From the NCBI RefSeq assembly GCF_027925525.1, contig NZ_BSDJ01000005.1, positions 186,001-250,000 of the forward strand: a DNA stretch of 64,000 bases. Reading direction: 5' to 3'. The DNA comes from Paenibacillus tyrphae (GTDB lineage Bacteria > Bacillota > Bacilli > Paenibacillales > NBRC-103111). Position 1 is the first letter of the stretch. Every line of letters begins with the position of its first letter. The notes below the pieces were generated by a model. The model saw only the letters and a program-made list of their open reading frames with translations. It made no database searches and was not told the DNA's origin. Shown in pieces: positions 1 to 9,531 of the stretch. Position numbers and translations under genes: made by a program.

Positions 1-1393
1 GGGGGGCGAGATCCTCCGGCTGCACCAGCTTCTTCTTGGCTGCCGCAAGCGTGGATTGCCGCAGCTCCTCGGGAATGAACTGCGCATCCGCCTCTGACAC
101 GAAAGGCAGGGCGCCGGACTCCGCCGTGGAACGGAACAGCTCCTTATAGAAGCCGAACGGCGTATAGGCCGTCCACTGCTTGCCGTAATCGCGAAGACGG
201 GTAGAGCCGCGCTTCTTGTAGTCCTTCTTTAAGTGGACTTCCCATACTTTATCCAGCTCCATCTCCAGCCAACGCTTGATCCGGGCCAGCACCCGCTCGC
301 GGCGCTTCATGAGCGGCTCATGCTTGTATTCCACCGCGTACCAGTCGCGGATGGTACGGTACGGGAGCTTGGCGCCGTCCCACGGCACAAAATCCGTCTG
401 CGGCACCGCCTGCAGCTCGTATGCGTTCAAGAGCCCGTCTAACCACTGCATGAAGCGGAGCGAGCCCTTAAACCGGCCGGGGGCCGCATCGTCAATAACC
501 GGACGCGCCGCTCCGACAGCGAACCAATGCCGCAGCGCATGGGCCGGATCGGCCAGCTTGACCTCATGGTCCAGCAACTCCAGCGCCCAGTCGGCGAAGG
601 TAGTCTGCTGGATATGCCCGACACCGAGCTCCGGCAGAACGCCCGAAATATAATCGAGAAACATGCGGGAAGGGGCGAAAATAATCATTTTTTCCGCTTT
701 CACTTGATCCCGGTACTGATAGAGGAGGTAAGCGAGCCGGTGCAGGGCTACGGTCGTTTTCCCGCTTCCGGCGACGCCTTGAATGACGAGCGCATGGTTT
801 TTGCCGGCCCGGATGATCGCATCCTGCTCCGCCTGGATTGTCGATACGATGTCACGCAGCTTGTTGTCCTTGTTCTCGCCGAGCCGGTACAGCAGGAACT
901 CGTCCGTGACCGCCATTGCGTCCGATTCGCGGTCGAACGTATCGACGACGCGCTGTAAAATTTGCTTGCGGATCACGAGGTTGCGCTTCAAGTAGACGAG
1001 CCCTTGCACGACGCCGTCCGGCGAATCGTAGCTGGCCGCTTCGGTGCTGCCTGTAAATGAATAAAAAAGGCTCGCTACCGGAGCGCGCCAATCGATCACC
1101 ATCAACTCGGGAGAGTCCGCTTTTTCCACGCCGGACTTGCCTATATAGAGCGGGGCCGGACCGGGCTTTCCCGTTTCGTGAAAATCCAGTCTGCCGAAGT
1201 AAGGCTCGGGCAGCGCGTGCGCCAAGCCGCGCCGCTTGTTTTCGCGGATCGACTCCAGCACCTGCTCCGTCATGTCGTGTCCCGTATAAGGCGGTATAGC
1301 CTGAAGTGCCTCCAGATGCCTTTCCATTTCTTGAATTGTATGCTCCAGTCGTTCTTTTTCCTCCAAGTAAGCGCTTTGCAGACCGGATTCCAT
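1..1393 (-). CDS. helD: HelD-type UvrD/Rep helicase (3' end outside window)
   Basis: Superfamily 1 helicase of the HelD type, known in Firmicutes to bind RNA polymerase and recycle stalled complexes. The frame is open from an ATG at 1393 to the window edge, giving about 464 N-terminal residues of a protein usually near 750. An N-terminal coiled-coil-like arm (residues 1-60) is followed by the DWRAP block (101-105) typical of HelD, a Q-motif-like IQAEQ, and a Walker A GVAGSGKTT at 206-214. A GGAGG lies about 8 bases before the ATG. The motor and C-terminal motifs lie beyond position 1. Family assignment is firm; the role is inferred from the family. Confidence 0.88.
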   Translation of the reverse strand, partial: MESGLQSAYLEEKERLEHTIQEMERHLEALQAIPPYTGHDMTEQVLESIRENKRRGLAHALPEPYFGRLDFHETGKPGPAPLYIGKSGVEKADSPELMVIDWRAPVASLFYSFTGSTEAASYDSPDGVVQGLVYLKRNLVIRKQILQRVVDTFDRESDAMAVTDEFLLYRLGENKDNKLRDIVSTIQAEQDAIIRAGKNHALVIQGVAGSGKTTVALHRLAYLLYQYRDQVKAEKMIIFAPSRMFLDYISGVLPELGVGHIQQTTFADWALELLDHEVKLADPAHALRHWFAVGAARPVIDDAAPGRFKGSLRFMQWLDGLLNAYELQAVPQTDFVPWDGAKLPYRTIRDWYAVEYKHEPLMKRRERVLARIKRWLEMELDKVWEVHLKKDYKKRGSTRLRDYGKQWTAYTPFGFYKELFRSTAESGALPFVSEADAQFIPEELRQSTLAAAKKKLVQPEDLAP

Positions 1394-1445
1394 GGGTCCG
1401 TACCTCCGTTCGTGTTATGAATTCCCAAAAATGGACAGGAGTAAT

Positions 1446-1475
1446 ACTATAGCACAACGGAGCTTGGTGTTGCAA
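1446..1475 (-). promoter_or_regulatory. Sigma-A-like promoter for helD
   Basis: On the minus strand, TTGCAA (1470-1475) and TATAGT (1446-1451) are separated by 18 bases, in the 87-base gap between the upstream oxidase gene and helD. Spacing and -10 are good, the -35 moderate. Confidence 0.45.
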
Positions 1476-1480
1476 GCGTT

Positions 1481-2830
1481 TTATAACGGCGGAATGCTTT
1501 GCGCGAAACGGAACACGTTATCTGGGTCGTATTTCCGCTTGATCCGGCGCAGCGCGTTAAGATTGGAGCCATAATACGCATGAGCCCAGTTGGGGTCGAA
1601 AACGTTCGAGTAATTGACGTATTGGCCGAACGTATAAGGCAGCAACGTCTTCCGAATGTTCTCGGCCCAGCGAAGATGGGCTTCGTCCGCCGCCGGATCG
1701 TCCCATTGGGTGATATATTGCATATGAAAGCTTGCCCGGCGATGCACGAATGCGGTTGCATGAGGGGGAATCCGCCCCAGACGGCCTCCCAGGCTCTCGA
1801 AGATGATCATGCAGCTCGGACTCGGGGCCGCATGAAGGAAAGCGGCGATCGCCGATATCGCCCGAGGCGGCAGAGGACGGTACACGAAGGCGCCGCTGTT
1901 TTTGAACCGGTGCCGGCGCTCGGGAGTCATCTGCCATTGCTCATGCTCCTTTTTCAAGCCGCCGAAACGGTACATCGCCTCAAGATAAGGGACGGTCATG
2001 ATTTCCGTTTCCAAGGGCGTTCCAACCGAAAGCAGCGGAGCGAGCAGCTCGCGGAGGCGCCGCTCCGGTCCGACATATTGACCGGAGGAATAGCAATAGT
2101 CATTCGAGCTGGCCGACAGGACAAGAGAAGGGGTCAGTCGCTCGTCGACCGACGGCGCCCAGTGCTGCCATGTGTTAAGCAGCAGCGGCAGATCCTGCCA
2201 AGGCCAGGCGATCCGGTAGATGGCAACGTTCGATACCGGGTGGACCCAGAACGTAAACGAAGTGGCGATGCCGAAATTCCCGCCGCCTCCGCCGCGGGAG
2301 GCCCAGAGCAAATCCGCATGCTCGCGGTCGTTTGCACGGATCACTTGGCCGCTCGCCAGCACCGTTTCGACCTCCAGCAGTTGATCGCAGGCAAGTCCGT
2401 GCAGCCGCGAGAGAAACCCGTATCCGCCGCCCAGCGTCAGCCCGGCGATCCCGACGGTCGGGCATGTACCGCCCGGAACGGTGACGCCGTCTTGCCACAG
2501 CGTCTCATAAAGCAGGAGCTGACGGATGCCGGTTTGGACCACAGCGGTCCGCTTCTCCGGATCGAGCCGCACGCCGTTCATCGGACTGACATCGATAACG
2601 ATCCCGCCTTCGGCGAGCGTGAAATCCTCGTAGCAATGCCGTCCGCTCCGTACGCGGATCGGATAGCCGTTCTCCCGCGCCCAGCGGACCGCATTCGCGA
2701 CATCCTCGACATGCTCGCAAAAGACGATGGCCGCCGGATATTTCGAGAATCGGGCATTGAAATTCATCCGTGCTTCCTCATAACCAGGATCTCCCGGACG
2801 GACGACGTGTCCCGTAAGCGTTGTGGTCAT
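1481..2830 (-). CDS. FAD-linked oxidase, berberine bridge enzyme-like
   Basis: A 449-residue member of the PCMH-type FAD oxidases with a C-terminal BBE domain, similar to Bacillus oligosaccharide or secondary-metabolite oxidases. Both residues that anchor bicovalent FAD in this family are visible: His65 in RSGRHCYE and Cys123 in GGTCPTVG, followed by the glycine-rich GLTLGGGYG. The C-terminus carries the BBE signature YVNYSN and ends in YDPDNVFRFAQSIPP. AGGAGG lies a few bases before the ATG. No signal peptide is visible, so it is probably cytoplasmic. Substrate unknown. It precedes helD on the same strand, but helD has its own promoter-like sequence. Confidence 0.88.
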   Translation of the reverse strand: MTTTLTGHVVRPGDPGYEEARMNFNARFSKYPAAIVFCEHVEDVANAVRWARENGYPIRVRSGRHCYEDFTLAEGGIVIDVSPMNGVRLDPEKRTAVVQTGIRQLLLYETLWQDGVTVPGGTCPTVGIAGLTLGGGYGFLSRLHGLACDQLLEVETVLASGQVIRANDREHADLLWASRGGGGGNFGIATSFTFWVHPVSNVAIYRIAWPWQDLPLLLNTWQHWAPSVDERLTPSLVLSASSNDYCYSSGQYVGPERRLRELLAPLLSVGTPLETEIMTVPYLEAMYRFGGLKKEHEQWQMTPERRHRFKNSGAFVYRPLPPRAISAIAAFLHAAPSPSCMIIFESLGGRLGRIPPHATAFVHRRASFHMQYITQWDDPAADEAHLRWAENIRKTLLPYTFGQYVNYSNVFDPNWAHAYYGSNLNALRRIKRKYDPDNVFRFAQSIPPL

Positions 2831-2910
2831 CTATATGACCTCCTCTGCCGCTTTTTCCGTTTTCCCCCATTATATTCATGTTCCGGCAGGCGCATGAGCG
2901 CGTGCGTCGG

Positions 2911-4008
2911 TTATCTCTGTCTTGCGGAAATAAGTGACTTGACTTTAGGGACGCCGAGCAACAGCAGCGGCAGGAGCAGTCCTTGAGTTAGCGTATAGGG
3001 CCACCAAGTATGGATAATGAGCGAGTTGAAATAAGAGACATTGGGTACAAGGATCAGAGAAGCCGTCACGACCAGAATGGCCGAGGGGAACGATAATATT
3101 TTGTAATCTTTCATTTGGAATAACTGTGCCGTTTCCCGGATCGCGGCATGAAAACAAAGGGACAATTTGAAGTAAAGGGTAAAAACCCAGATGGAAGCCA
3201 TAATGACTTCGATTCGTTCCAGAATACGGCCGATACTGATTTTCTGCGCCAAGATGTAGGTGGGAAATATATTCATGACGGTGAGGTCTTTTCCGAGCAC
3301 CAAAATACATATCAGGATGGTTAAGGCTAACACGGACGACCCGATCAGCATCCCCTTCCGGAAAGCACCGGATAGGTTTTCCGTATTGTTGAGATAGGGA
3401 AAAAGGGAAATAAGGACGAAGCACTCCAAATAGTAGCCGATCAATAAAAGAGCGCCGCGAACGATCGGACGGAGTCCTTGTTCGGCTAACGGCACAAGGC
3501 GATGACCTTCCAGATCTGGAGACAGCATCAGCACGAACAGAACAAAAAGTGCAGCGCTCCACCCGAAAATAAGTTCGGAAGCCCGTCCAAGAACCTCCGC
3601 CCCCAAACGGACTCCCATAACAATAATTGCAATAAACAAGATAAGGCAAGCCTGAATCGGTGTTGCCATCAAGATGTGAGTGGACATAAAATCACCGATT
3701 TGCCAAAGAAGCACCCCGGAATCGATAAAGAAAAACAAAATCACCCACAGACCGACCGCCTTGCCGAGGAAGCGTCCGAACGCGCTTTCGCAAATATCGA
3801 TCAGCAGCATACGAGGGTACTGCTTACCTAATATTCCGTACAGCGAAACCAACAAAAGACCGGCACAAGCAGCAATCAGGCCGGAAATCCAGGCATCCCT
3901 CCCGGCTACAAAAGCGACATTCGAGGGAACGTATAGAATCGTGTCGCCAATAACGAACAACGCCGTCAAAAGCATAAACTGGCGAGCGGTCAATGAAGAA
4001 AAATGCAT
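2911..4008 (-). CDS. Spore germination permease, GerAB/GerKB family
   Basis: A 365-residue, roughly ten-helix protein of the amino acid/polyamine/organocation superfamily, the B subunit of nutrient germinant receptors in the spore inner membrane. The N-terminal signature TARQFMLLTALFVIGDTILY is characteristic. It is transcribed away from the gerA operon, with starts 124 bases apart. It is more diverged from the three tandem permeases at 7.2-10.6 kb than those are from each other, so it is probably a separate receptor subunit rather than a recent duplicate. Confidence 0.88.
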   Translation of the reverse strand: MHFSSLTARQFMLLTALFVIGDTILYVPSNVAFVAGRDAWISGLIAACAGLLLVSLYGILGKQYPRMLLIDICESAFGRFLGKAVGLWVILFFFIDSGVLLWQIGDFMSTHILMATPIQACLILFIAIIVMGVRLGAEVLGRASELIFGWSAALFVLFVLMLSPDLEGHRLVPLAEQGLRPIVRGALLLIGYYLECFVLISLFPYLNNTENLSGAFRKGMLIGSSVLALTILICILVLGKDLTVMNIFPTYILAQKISIGRILERIEVIMASIWVFTLYFKLSLCFHAAIRETAQLFQMKDYKILSFPSAILVVTASLILVPNVSYFNSLIIHTWWPYTLTQGLLLPLLLLGVPKVKSLISARQR

Positions 4009-4132
4009 GATCGGTCCCCCCTAATCGTTACTATATTTTGTTCGTTTCGCCGACCATATGCATCTTATGGAATAAAGTAACTGCCGGGGATGAATAATAG
4101 TGGCAACACTTAAGATTTGAGGTCGAGGAACC

Positions 4133-5764
4133 GTGCAATTTTTTTTTCGCAAAAACAAAAGCGGCATGAATCGTTTGCCGGCCTCGAAGCAAACCGGACA
4201 ACAGGAAGGCGGCAAAGCCGCTTCTAACGACAACACGCCGCTCAGCGGCCTCCTGCAGGTCGATCTTCAAGAGCTGCGGCAGCAGCTCGGGAACAGCTCC
4301 GATTTGATCGTAAGGGAGATGATGATAGGACCGGATAACGAAATTCCGTGCGCCTTCGTCTTCATTGCAGGCCTTACGGATGAACAATCCGTTTTCCGAT
4401 TGATGGAATCCTTTTATACGCATTCGGAGAAAAGCGAGTGGGGGAACCCCCGTAAAAACGCGGGGAATATGGAGTGGATTTTAAGGCATTTTCCGTTTGC
4501 CATCGGTGATATCAAGCTGACCAATCGTTTCAAGGCCGTCAAATCAGCCTTGCTTGTAGGCCATACCGTACTTTTGATCGAAGGCTGCAATCAAGCGCTA
4601 TCGGTCGACACAAGCGGAGGCCAGCGACGGAGCGTTACGGAACCGACATCCCAGACCGTTGTCCGCGGACCGCAGGAGGGCTTTACCGAAGCGCTTCTAA
4701 CCAATATCGCCATGATCCGCAGAAAAATCAAAAGTCCGGACATCAGGGTGGAAACGAGACAAATCGGACGTGTGACGCAAACAGACGTAAGCATTATGTT
4801 CATCGAAGGCATCGCCGACGCCGATATTCTTCGTCAAGTTCGCGACCGACTCGGACAAATTAATATCGACGGTATATTGGAAAGCAATTATATTGAGGAG
4901 TTTATTCAGGACAGCAAATATTCCGTTTTTCCGACCGTAACGAATTCCGAGCGTCCGGATTCGGTGGCTGCTGCGCTGCTCGAGGGACGTGTCGCCATCT
5001 TGATCGACGGCACGCCGTACGTATTGATCGTACCGGCGGTATTCGCGCAGTTCATGCAATCTGCCGAGGATTACTATCATCGGGCCGACTATGGGCTTAT
5101 TCGCCTGCTCAGGTACGTCGCGTTGATGATATCGCTGCTTGCTCCCTCGCTTTATATTGCGATTACAACCTTTCATCAGGAAATGATTCCGACCTCTCTG
5201 CTGGTCAGCCTTGCCGCTCAGCGTGAGGGCATTCCGTTCCCGGCCTTCATCGAGGCCCTCATGATGGAAGTCACGTTTGAGCTTTTGCGGGAGGCAGGGA
5301 TACGGATGCCCCGAGCCGTCGGAACGTCGATATCGATCGTCGGCGCACTTGTACTGGGATCGGCTGCGGTAGATGCGGGATTGGTCTCGCCTGCGATGGT
5401 CATCATCGTATCGATTACGGCGATATCGGGGTTCATCTTTCCAAGCTTTGATATGGGGATTTCGATTCGGATGCTTCGTTTTGTATACATGGCGCTAGGT
5501 GCGTCTTTCGGGATATTCGGGATCATCGTTGGGCTCATAGCCCTTGTCCTGCATATGTGCCATTTGAGCTCGTTCGGGGTTCCATACCTGTCGCCTATGG
5601 CGCCGTTCAAGCTCGCCGACCAAAAAGACGCGGTTGTTCGGGTCCCTTGGTGGCAGATGTACACTCGGCCTGAAGCACTGCATCCCCGCAACCTGTGGCG
5701 CGTCCCGAAAGGCAATGCATCCGACCCGGCGCGACAGGACGGAGGAGAACAAAATCAAGGGTAA
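4133..5764 (+). CDS. Germinant receptor A subunit, GerA family
   Basis: A 543-residue GerA-type protein. A soluble N-terminal half (about residues 1-290) precedes a membrane domain of several helices (about 300-490) with the family's conserved stretch around PTSLLVSLAAQREGIPFPA. With a B permease and C lipoprotein, such proteins form the receptor that starts germination. GTG at 4133 is chosen because a GAGG-rich site precedes it; ATG at 4166 is an alternative. The last 30 residues are polar. First gene of a six-gene operon. Confidence 0.9.
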   Translation: MQFFFRKNKSGMNRLPASKQTGQQEGGKAASNDNTPLSGLLQVDLQELRQQLGNSSDLIVREMMIGPDNEIPCAFVFIAGLTDEQSVFRLMESFYTHSEKSEWGNPRKNAGNMEWILRHFPFAIGDIKLTNRFKAVKSALLVGHTVLLIEGCNQALSVDTSGGQRRSVTEPTSQTVVRGPQEGFTEALLTNIAMIRRKIKSPDIRVETRQIGRVTQTDVSIMFIEGIADADILRQVRDRLGQINIDGILESNYIEEFIQDSKYSVFPTVTNSERPDSVAAALLEGRVAILIDGTPYVLIVPAVFAQFMQSAEDYYHRADYGLIRLLRYVALMISLLAPSLYIAITTFHQEMIPTSLLVSLAAQREGIPFPAFIEALMMEVTFELLREAGIRMPRAVGTSISIVGALVLGSAAVDAGLVSPAMVIIVSITAISGFIFPSFDMGISIRMLRFVYMALGASFGIFGIIVGLIALVLHMCHLSSFGVPYLSPMAPFKLADQKDAVVRVPWWQMYTRPEALHPRNLWRVPKGNASDPARQDGGEQNQG

Positions 5765-5777
5765 AGGGGGGACGACC

Positions 5778-6989
5778 GTGCGGCGGATGGTTCTACTGTC
5801 TCTATGCTTTCTGATGATAGGAGCACTGCTTGCCGGTTGTTGGAGTCGCAGAGAGCTGAACGACCTATCCATTGTCGGCGGCATAGGGATCGATAAAAGC
5901 GGCGACCAATACAAGCTGTCCGCACAAGTCGTCGTTCCCGAAGCCATGGTTTCCAAGCGCGGCGGGAGCACCGGCACTCCTACGGCCATATTTCGTGCGA
6001 CGGCGCCTTCTATGGTGGAGGCCATCCGCAAGATGGTCCGGTCGTCTCCGAGATATTTTTACTTGTCCCATTTGCGGGTTTTGGTCATCAGCGAGCAAGT
6101 GGCAAGGGAAGGCATTAGAGACATCCTCGATTTTTTTTCAAGAGACAATGAGCTTCGCGCCGATTTTTATATTTTGATCGCAAAGGGAGAGCGAGCCGAA
6201 AAAATCCTAAGCATCGTCACGCATACAGAAAAATCGCAGTCGAACAAAATTTTTAAATCGATGGATTGGAACAAGAGAGTCACTGGAGAAACGGCTAACG
6301 TATTTTTGGACGATTTGTTGTCCGACTTGATCAGCACGGGAAAAATGGCAGTACTGACCGGGGTGGAAACGATCGGAAGCAAGCAAACGGGAGAGAAAAT
6401 GAGCAATGCTTTGAAGAGCAACAATTATACCCATTTCAAGTTTTCGTCTACCGGGGTTTTTAAAGACGACAAGCTCGTGGGCTGGCTGAATGACACCGAG
6501 AGCCGGGATTACAACTACATCATCGGTAAAGTAAAGAGTACGGTGGAAAGCTTGGCCTGTCCGAAAAAAGGCACCTTGGATCTTGTCGTGAACCGCGTCA
6601 ATAGCAAAATGAAGGGTACGGTTACAAACGGAAAGCCGGAAGCGAAGGTGAAGCTTTTTATGGAAGCGGACGTCACGGAGGTCAAGTGCGTTATCGATCT
6701 GACTAAGCCGGAAACGTTGTACGGTTTGGAAAAAGAGCTGAAAAAAAAGCTGACGGCTTCATTGCGGCATGTGATCAACAAAGCTCAGAAAACGTTCGGA
6801 TCGGACATTTTCGGCTTTGGAAACGCGATTCATCGTTCGAATCCGCAAGCCTGGAAGCAGCTTAAGAAAAACTGGCGGCAGGAGTTCGTGAATTTGCCTG
6901 TGGAGCTTTCCATCGATGTCAAAATCAGGCGGACCGGCACACAGACCAATTCCTTCATCAATGATATAAAAAAGAAAGAGGAGCAATAA
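5778..6989 (+). CDS. Germinant receptor C subunit, Ger(x)C lipoprotein
   Basis: About 403 residues. The N-terminus is a lipoprotein signal (hydrophobic stretch ending LLAG with the lipidated Cys near residue 21), followed by WSRRELNDLSIVGGIGID, characteristic of the Ger(x)C family. GTG at 5778 is preferred because AAAGGGGG sits 7 bases before it, and it begins 13 bases after the A subunit stop. A longer frame reaching back to 5634 overlaps the previous gene and would bury the signal peptide. Predicted on the outer face of the spore inner membrane. Confidence 0.9.
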   Translation: MRRMVLLSLCFLMIGALLAGCWSRRELNDLSIVGGIGIDKSGDQYKLSAQVVVPEAMVSKRGGSTGTPTAIFRATAPSMVEAIRKMVRSSPRYFYLSHLRVLVISEQVAREGIRDILDFFSRDNELRADFYILIAKGERAEKILSIVTHTEKSQSNKIFKSMDWNKRVTGETANVFLDDLLSDLISTGKMAVLTGVETIGSKQTGEKMSNALKSNNYTHFKFSSTGVFKDDKLVGWLNDTESRDYNYIIGKVKSTVESLACPKKGTLDLVVNRVNSKMKGTVTNGKPEAKVKLFMEADVTEVKCVIDLTKPETLYGLEKELKKKLTASLRHVINKAQKTFGSDIFGFGNAIHRSNPQAWKQLKKNWRQEFVNLPVELSIDVKIRRTGTQTNSFINDIKKKEEQ

Positions 6990-6992
6990 GTT

Positions 6993-7235
6993 ATGGTGGC
7001 CATTGCCGGTATTCTTGCCATGGGCGCGGCGATTGTTTGGCTGGAAGTGCCGAGGCTTGTGCGTACAAAAAGAAAGAAGGAACTGTGGGTCTTTTCGCTC
7101 TTGCTGGCACTCGGTCTCGGTTTAAGCATCGCCAAAAGCCTGCGGTTGAATATCCCGAACCCGTTGGATTGGATTGCGTACCTGTACAAACCAGTGAGCG
7201 ATTATGTATTCGGAATATTAAAACCGTCGGAATAG
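6993..7235 (+). CDS. Small two-helix membrane protein in the ger operon
   Basis: An 80-residue protein with hydrophobic segments at about 2-18 and 30-46, separated by a basic loop (RTKRKK), and a C-terminal amphipathic tail. It starts three bases after the GerC stop with a GAGG site inside the gerC end, so it is translationally coupled. Small proteins of this kind accompany some germinant receptor operons and may be accessory (D-type) subunits; that role is inferred from position. Confidence 0.75.
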   Translation: MVAIAGILAMGAAIVWLEVPRLVRTKRKKELWVFSLLLALGLGLSIAKSLRLNIPNPLDWIAYLYKPVSDYVFGILKPSE

Positions 7236-7249
7236 CGTGGTGATGGTAC

Positions 7250-8362
7250 GTGGATAATCAGATCACCTCCAGGCAGTTAATGCTGCTCGTCGTTTTGTTT
7301 ACGATCGGCAGCTCCGTCCTGTTCGTGCCCGGAGGAGCCACAGCGGCTGCCAAACAGGATGCCTGGATTTCGATCCTTGCTGGAATAGGGTTAAGCTTTC
7401 TGCTCATTTGCATGTACAATGGTGTGGCTGGCCTGTATCCCGGTCTGACTCTGGTGGAAATGAGCGAGAAGCTTCTAGGAAAATGGCTTGGCGCCATCGT
7501 TTCGCTCTTTTTGATTGTGAGTACGTTTGCGGTAGGAGGCGTGTCGTTAATCGATTTCGCCGGAACCTTCGTGACGCGGCAGATTATGCCCGCCACACCG
7601 GTCATCGCAGCGAATATTCTTTTTGTAGTCGTAGCCATTTGGGGCCAGTATCTTGGGCTCGGAACGGTAGCTCGCGCGGCGGAGGTTTTGTTTCCGCTGA
7701 TTACCGCGTTATTCATCGTGATGATTTTGGCCGTATCGCCCAACATGAAGCTGGAGCATTTGCAGCCCGCTTTTACCGTCGGAGTCAAGCCGTTGATCAA
7801 GTCCTGCATTTCGTATTTGGGCTTCTCCACGTTTCCGGCGGTTTTCTTCTTAATGATTTATCCGTCCTGCATCAAAGAACCTAAGCAGGCTTCCAAAGCC
7901 ATGTTGGTTGGAAATATCGTCGGCGGATTGTTTTTGCTGACGATTACGACGGTATGCGTTGCCGTGCTTGGGGCGGAGGGCACCTCCAGACAGGCTTATC
8001 CCAGCTATACGCTGGCAAAAAAAATCAATATCGCCAATTTTATTACGCGCATCGAAGTGCTTATGGCGACGCTTTGGTTCCTCTCTCTTTACTTTAAGCT
8101 AATGATTTATTTTTTTGCGGGCATGAAGGGCTTGGCTCAATTGCTCAAGCTTCAGGACAAACGTGCGCTTTTGCTGCCCATGGGACTTCTGTCCATCGTC
8201 TTTGCGCGCATGTTTTATCCCAGCGCCGCTTACCGGCAATTGTGGGATGAAAAAATATGGCCGCTGTATGTGGGAACTTCGGGCTTAATTATTCCCTTGC
8301 TGCTGCTTGCCGTTGGGATCATACGGAAAAAAGGGACGATGCGCAGAAAAAACAATTCGTGA
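7250..8362 (+). CDS. Germination permease paralogue 1, GerKB family
   Basis: A 370-residue, ten-helix B-type permease with the N-terminal signature TSRQLMLLVVLFTIGSSVLF. It begins with GTG at 7250, 14 bases after the small membrane protein. It is the first of three tandem homologues sharing the blocks SYTLAKKINIANFITRIEVL and KGLAQLLKL near the C-terminus. Probably the B subunit pairing with the GerA/GerC proteins upstream, or one of several alternatives. Confidence 0.88.
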   Translation: MDNQITSRQLMLLVVLFTIGSSVLFVPGGATAAAKQDAWISILAGIGLSFLLICMYNGVAGLYPGLTLVEMSEKLLGKWLGAIVSLFLIVSTFAVGGVSLIDFAGTFVTRQIMPATPVIAANILFVVVAIWGQYLGLGTVARAAEVLFPLITALFIVMILAVSPNMKLEHLQPAFTVGVKPLIKSCISYLGFSTFPAVFFLMIYPSCIKEPKQASKAMLVGNIVGGLFLLTITTVCVAVLGAEGTSRQAYPSYTLAKKINIANFITRIEVLMATLWFLSLYFKLMIYFFAGMKGLAQLLKLQDKRALLLPMGLLSIVFARMFYPSAAYRQLWDEKIWPLYVGTSGLIIPLLLLAVGIIRKKGTMRRKNNS

Positions 8363-8398
8363 CGTCGGCCGGTTTGGGGGAGGAGGGGGGATGAGGCG

Positions 8399-9499
8399 GT
8401 GAACGGCGACAAACAAATAACGGTCAGGCAATTTCTGCTTATGGTGATCCTCTTTACGATCGGGAGCTCGCTCTTGGCCATTCCTTCGAGCGCGGCAGCA
8501 AGTGCGAAACAAGGAGCGTGGATTCCCATTCCGGTCGGGATGGGATGCGGTTGCCTTATCTTATTCATCCTCATGAAAACCGTTCATCGCTATCCTAAGC
8601 TGACGTTTGTTGAACTCAATAGCCTGTTGCTCGGAAAATGGGTCGGTATGCTCGTGTCCTTGATGTGGATCTTGACCGCTTTTATTGGGGGCGTCTGCAC
8701 GCTGGTGTACTACATGGGCCATTTCATTACAACGCAAATTATATCTACGACCCCCGACTACATCATCAATATCATGTTTTCCGCCCTGCTGGTCATGGGT
8801 CTTCTTCTCGGCCTTCAGACAATTGCCCGCGCAGCGGAAATATTGTTTCCTCTCGTTGCCGTTCTGATTGCCGCTCTAATTGGTTTTGTGGCTCCCAAAA
8901 TTCAACTTGAACATTTTCAACCGGTCTGGGAAGCGGGAGCTAGGTCGATACTGAAATCTGCGCTGGACTATGCTAGTTTCGCGGGCTTTCCGCTTGTCTT
9001 TTTTTTGACGATCTATCCCTCTTCCGTTCGGACGGGAACCAAAGCCTCAAAGACATTTGTGCTGGGAAGCCTCATTGGAGGAATGCTGCTACTTCTTGTT
9101 ACTGCCGCCTGTATCGGGGTATTGGGGGCCGAAACGACAGCCAGGTTGTTTTATCCCAGCTATGCGCTCGCCAAAAGAATCAACATCGCGGAATTTATTA
9201 CGCGCATCGAAGTCATTGTTGCCGCCATATGGATCATCACGCTTTTTTTCGAAACGATCGTTTACTTTTACGCCTCGATGAAGGGACTGGCCCAACTGTT
9301 GAAACTGTCCGACGAACGTGCACTTGCGCTTCCCCTTGGAGTTCTGGCTGCGGTGTTGTCAATGGTTGTTTATCACAATTCCGCTTATCAGCAGGAGTGG
9401 GATGAACGGACGTGGCCGTTCTGGGTGATGACGTCTGGTCTGTTCTTTCCGCTGCTGCTGCTTGCCGTCGGGGCCATACGCAAGAAAAAGATTCCGTAG
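8399..9499 (+). CDS. Germination permease paralogue 2, GerKB family
   Basis: A 366-residue homologue of the preceding gene, starting at GTG 8399 behind a long purine-rich AGGAGGGGGG site. Signature TVRQFLLMVILFTIGSSLL. By eye it is closer to paralogue 3 than to paralogue 1: both carry TLVYYMG and SAAASAKQGAWIPI/AAGDVKQGAWIPI at matching positions. Confidence 0.88.
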   Translation: MNGDKQITVRQFLLMVILFTIGSSLLAIPSSAAASAKQGAWIPIPVGMGCGCLILFILMKTVHRYPKLTFVELNSLLLGKWVGMLVSLMWILTAFIGGVCTLVYYMGHFITTQIISTTPDYIINIMFSALLVMGLLLGLQTIARAAEILFPLVAVLIAALIGFVAPKIQLEHFQPVWEAGARSILKSALDYASFAGFPLVFFLTIYPSSVRTGTKASKTFVLGSLIGGMLLLLVTAACIGVLGAETTARLFYPSYALAKRINIAEFITRIEVIVAAIWIITLFFETIVYFYASMKGLAQLLKLSDERALALPLGVLAAVLSMVVYHNSAYQQEWDERTWPFWVMTSGLFFPLLLLAVGAIRKKKIP

Positions 9500-9531
9500 C
9501 CGTCGGACCGGTGAGGTGAGGGGGAGAAACG

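Noticed and set aside
1499..2986. 495-codon open frame on the plus strand opposite the FAD oxidase
   Set aside because: It is a mirror frame of a GC-rich gene; its translation shows no recognisable domain, while the minus strand has clear FAD-oxidase motifs.
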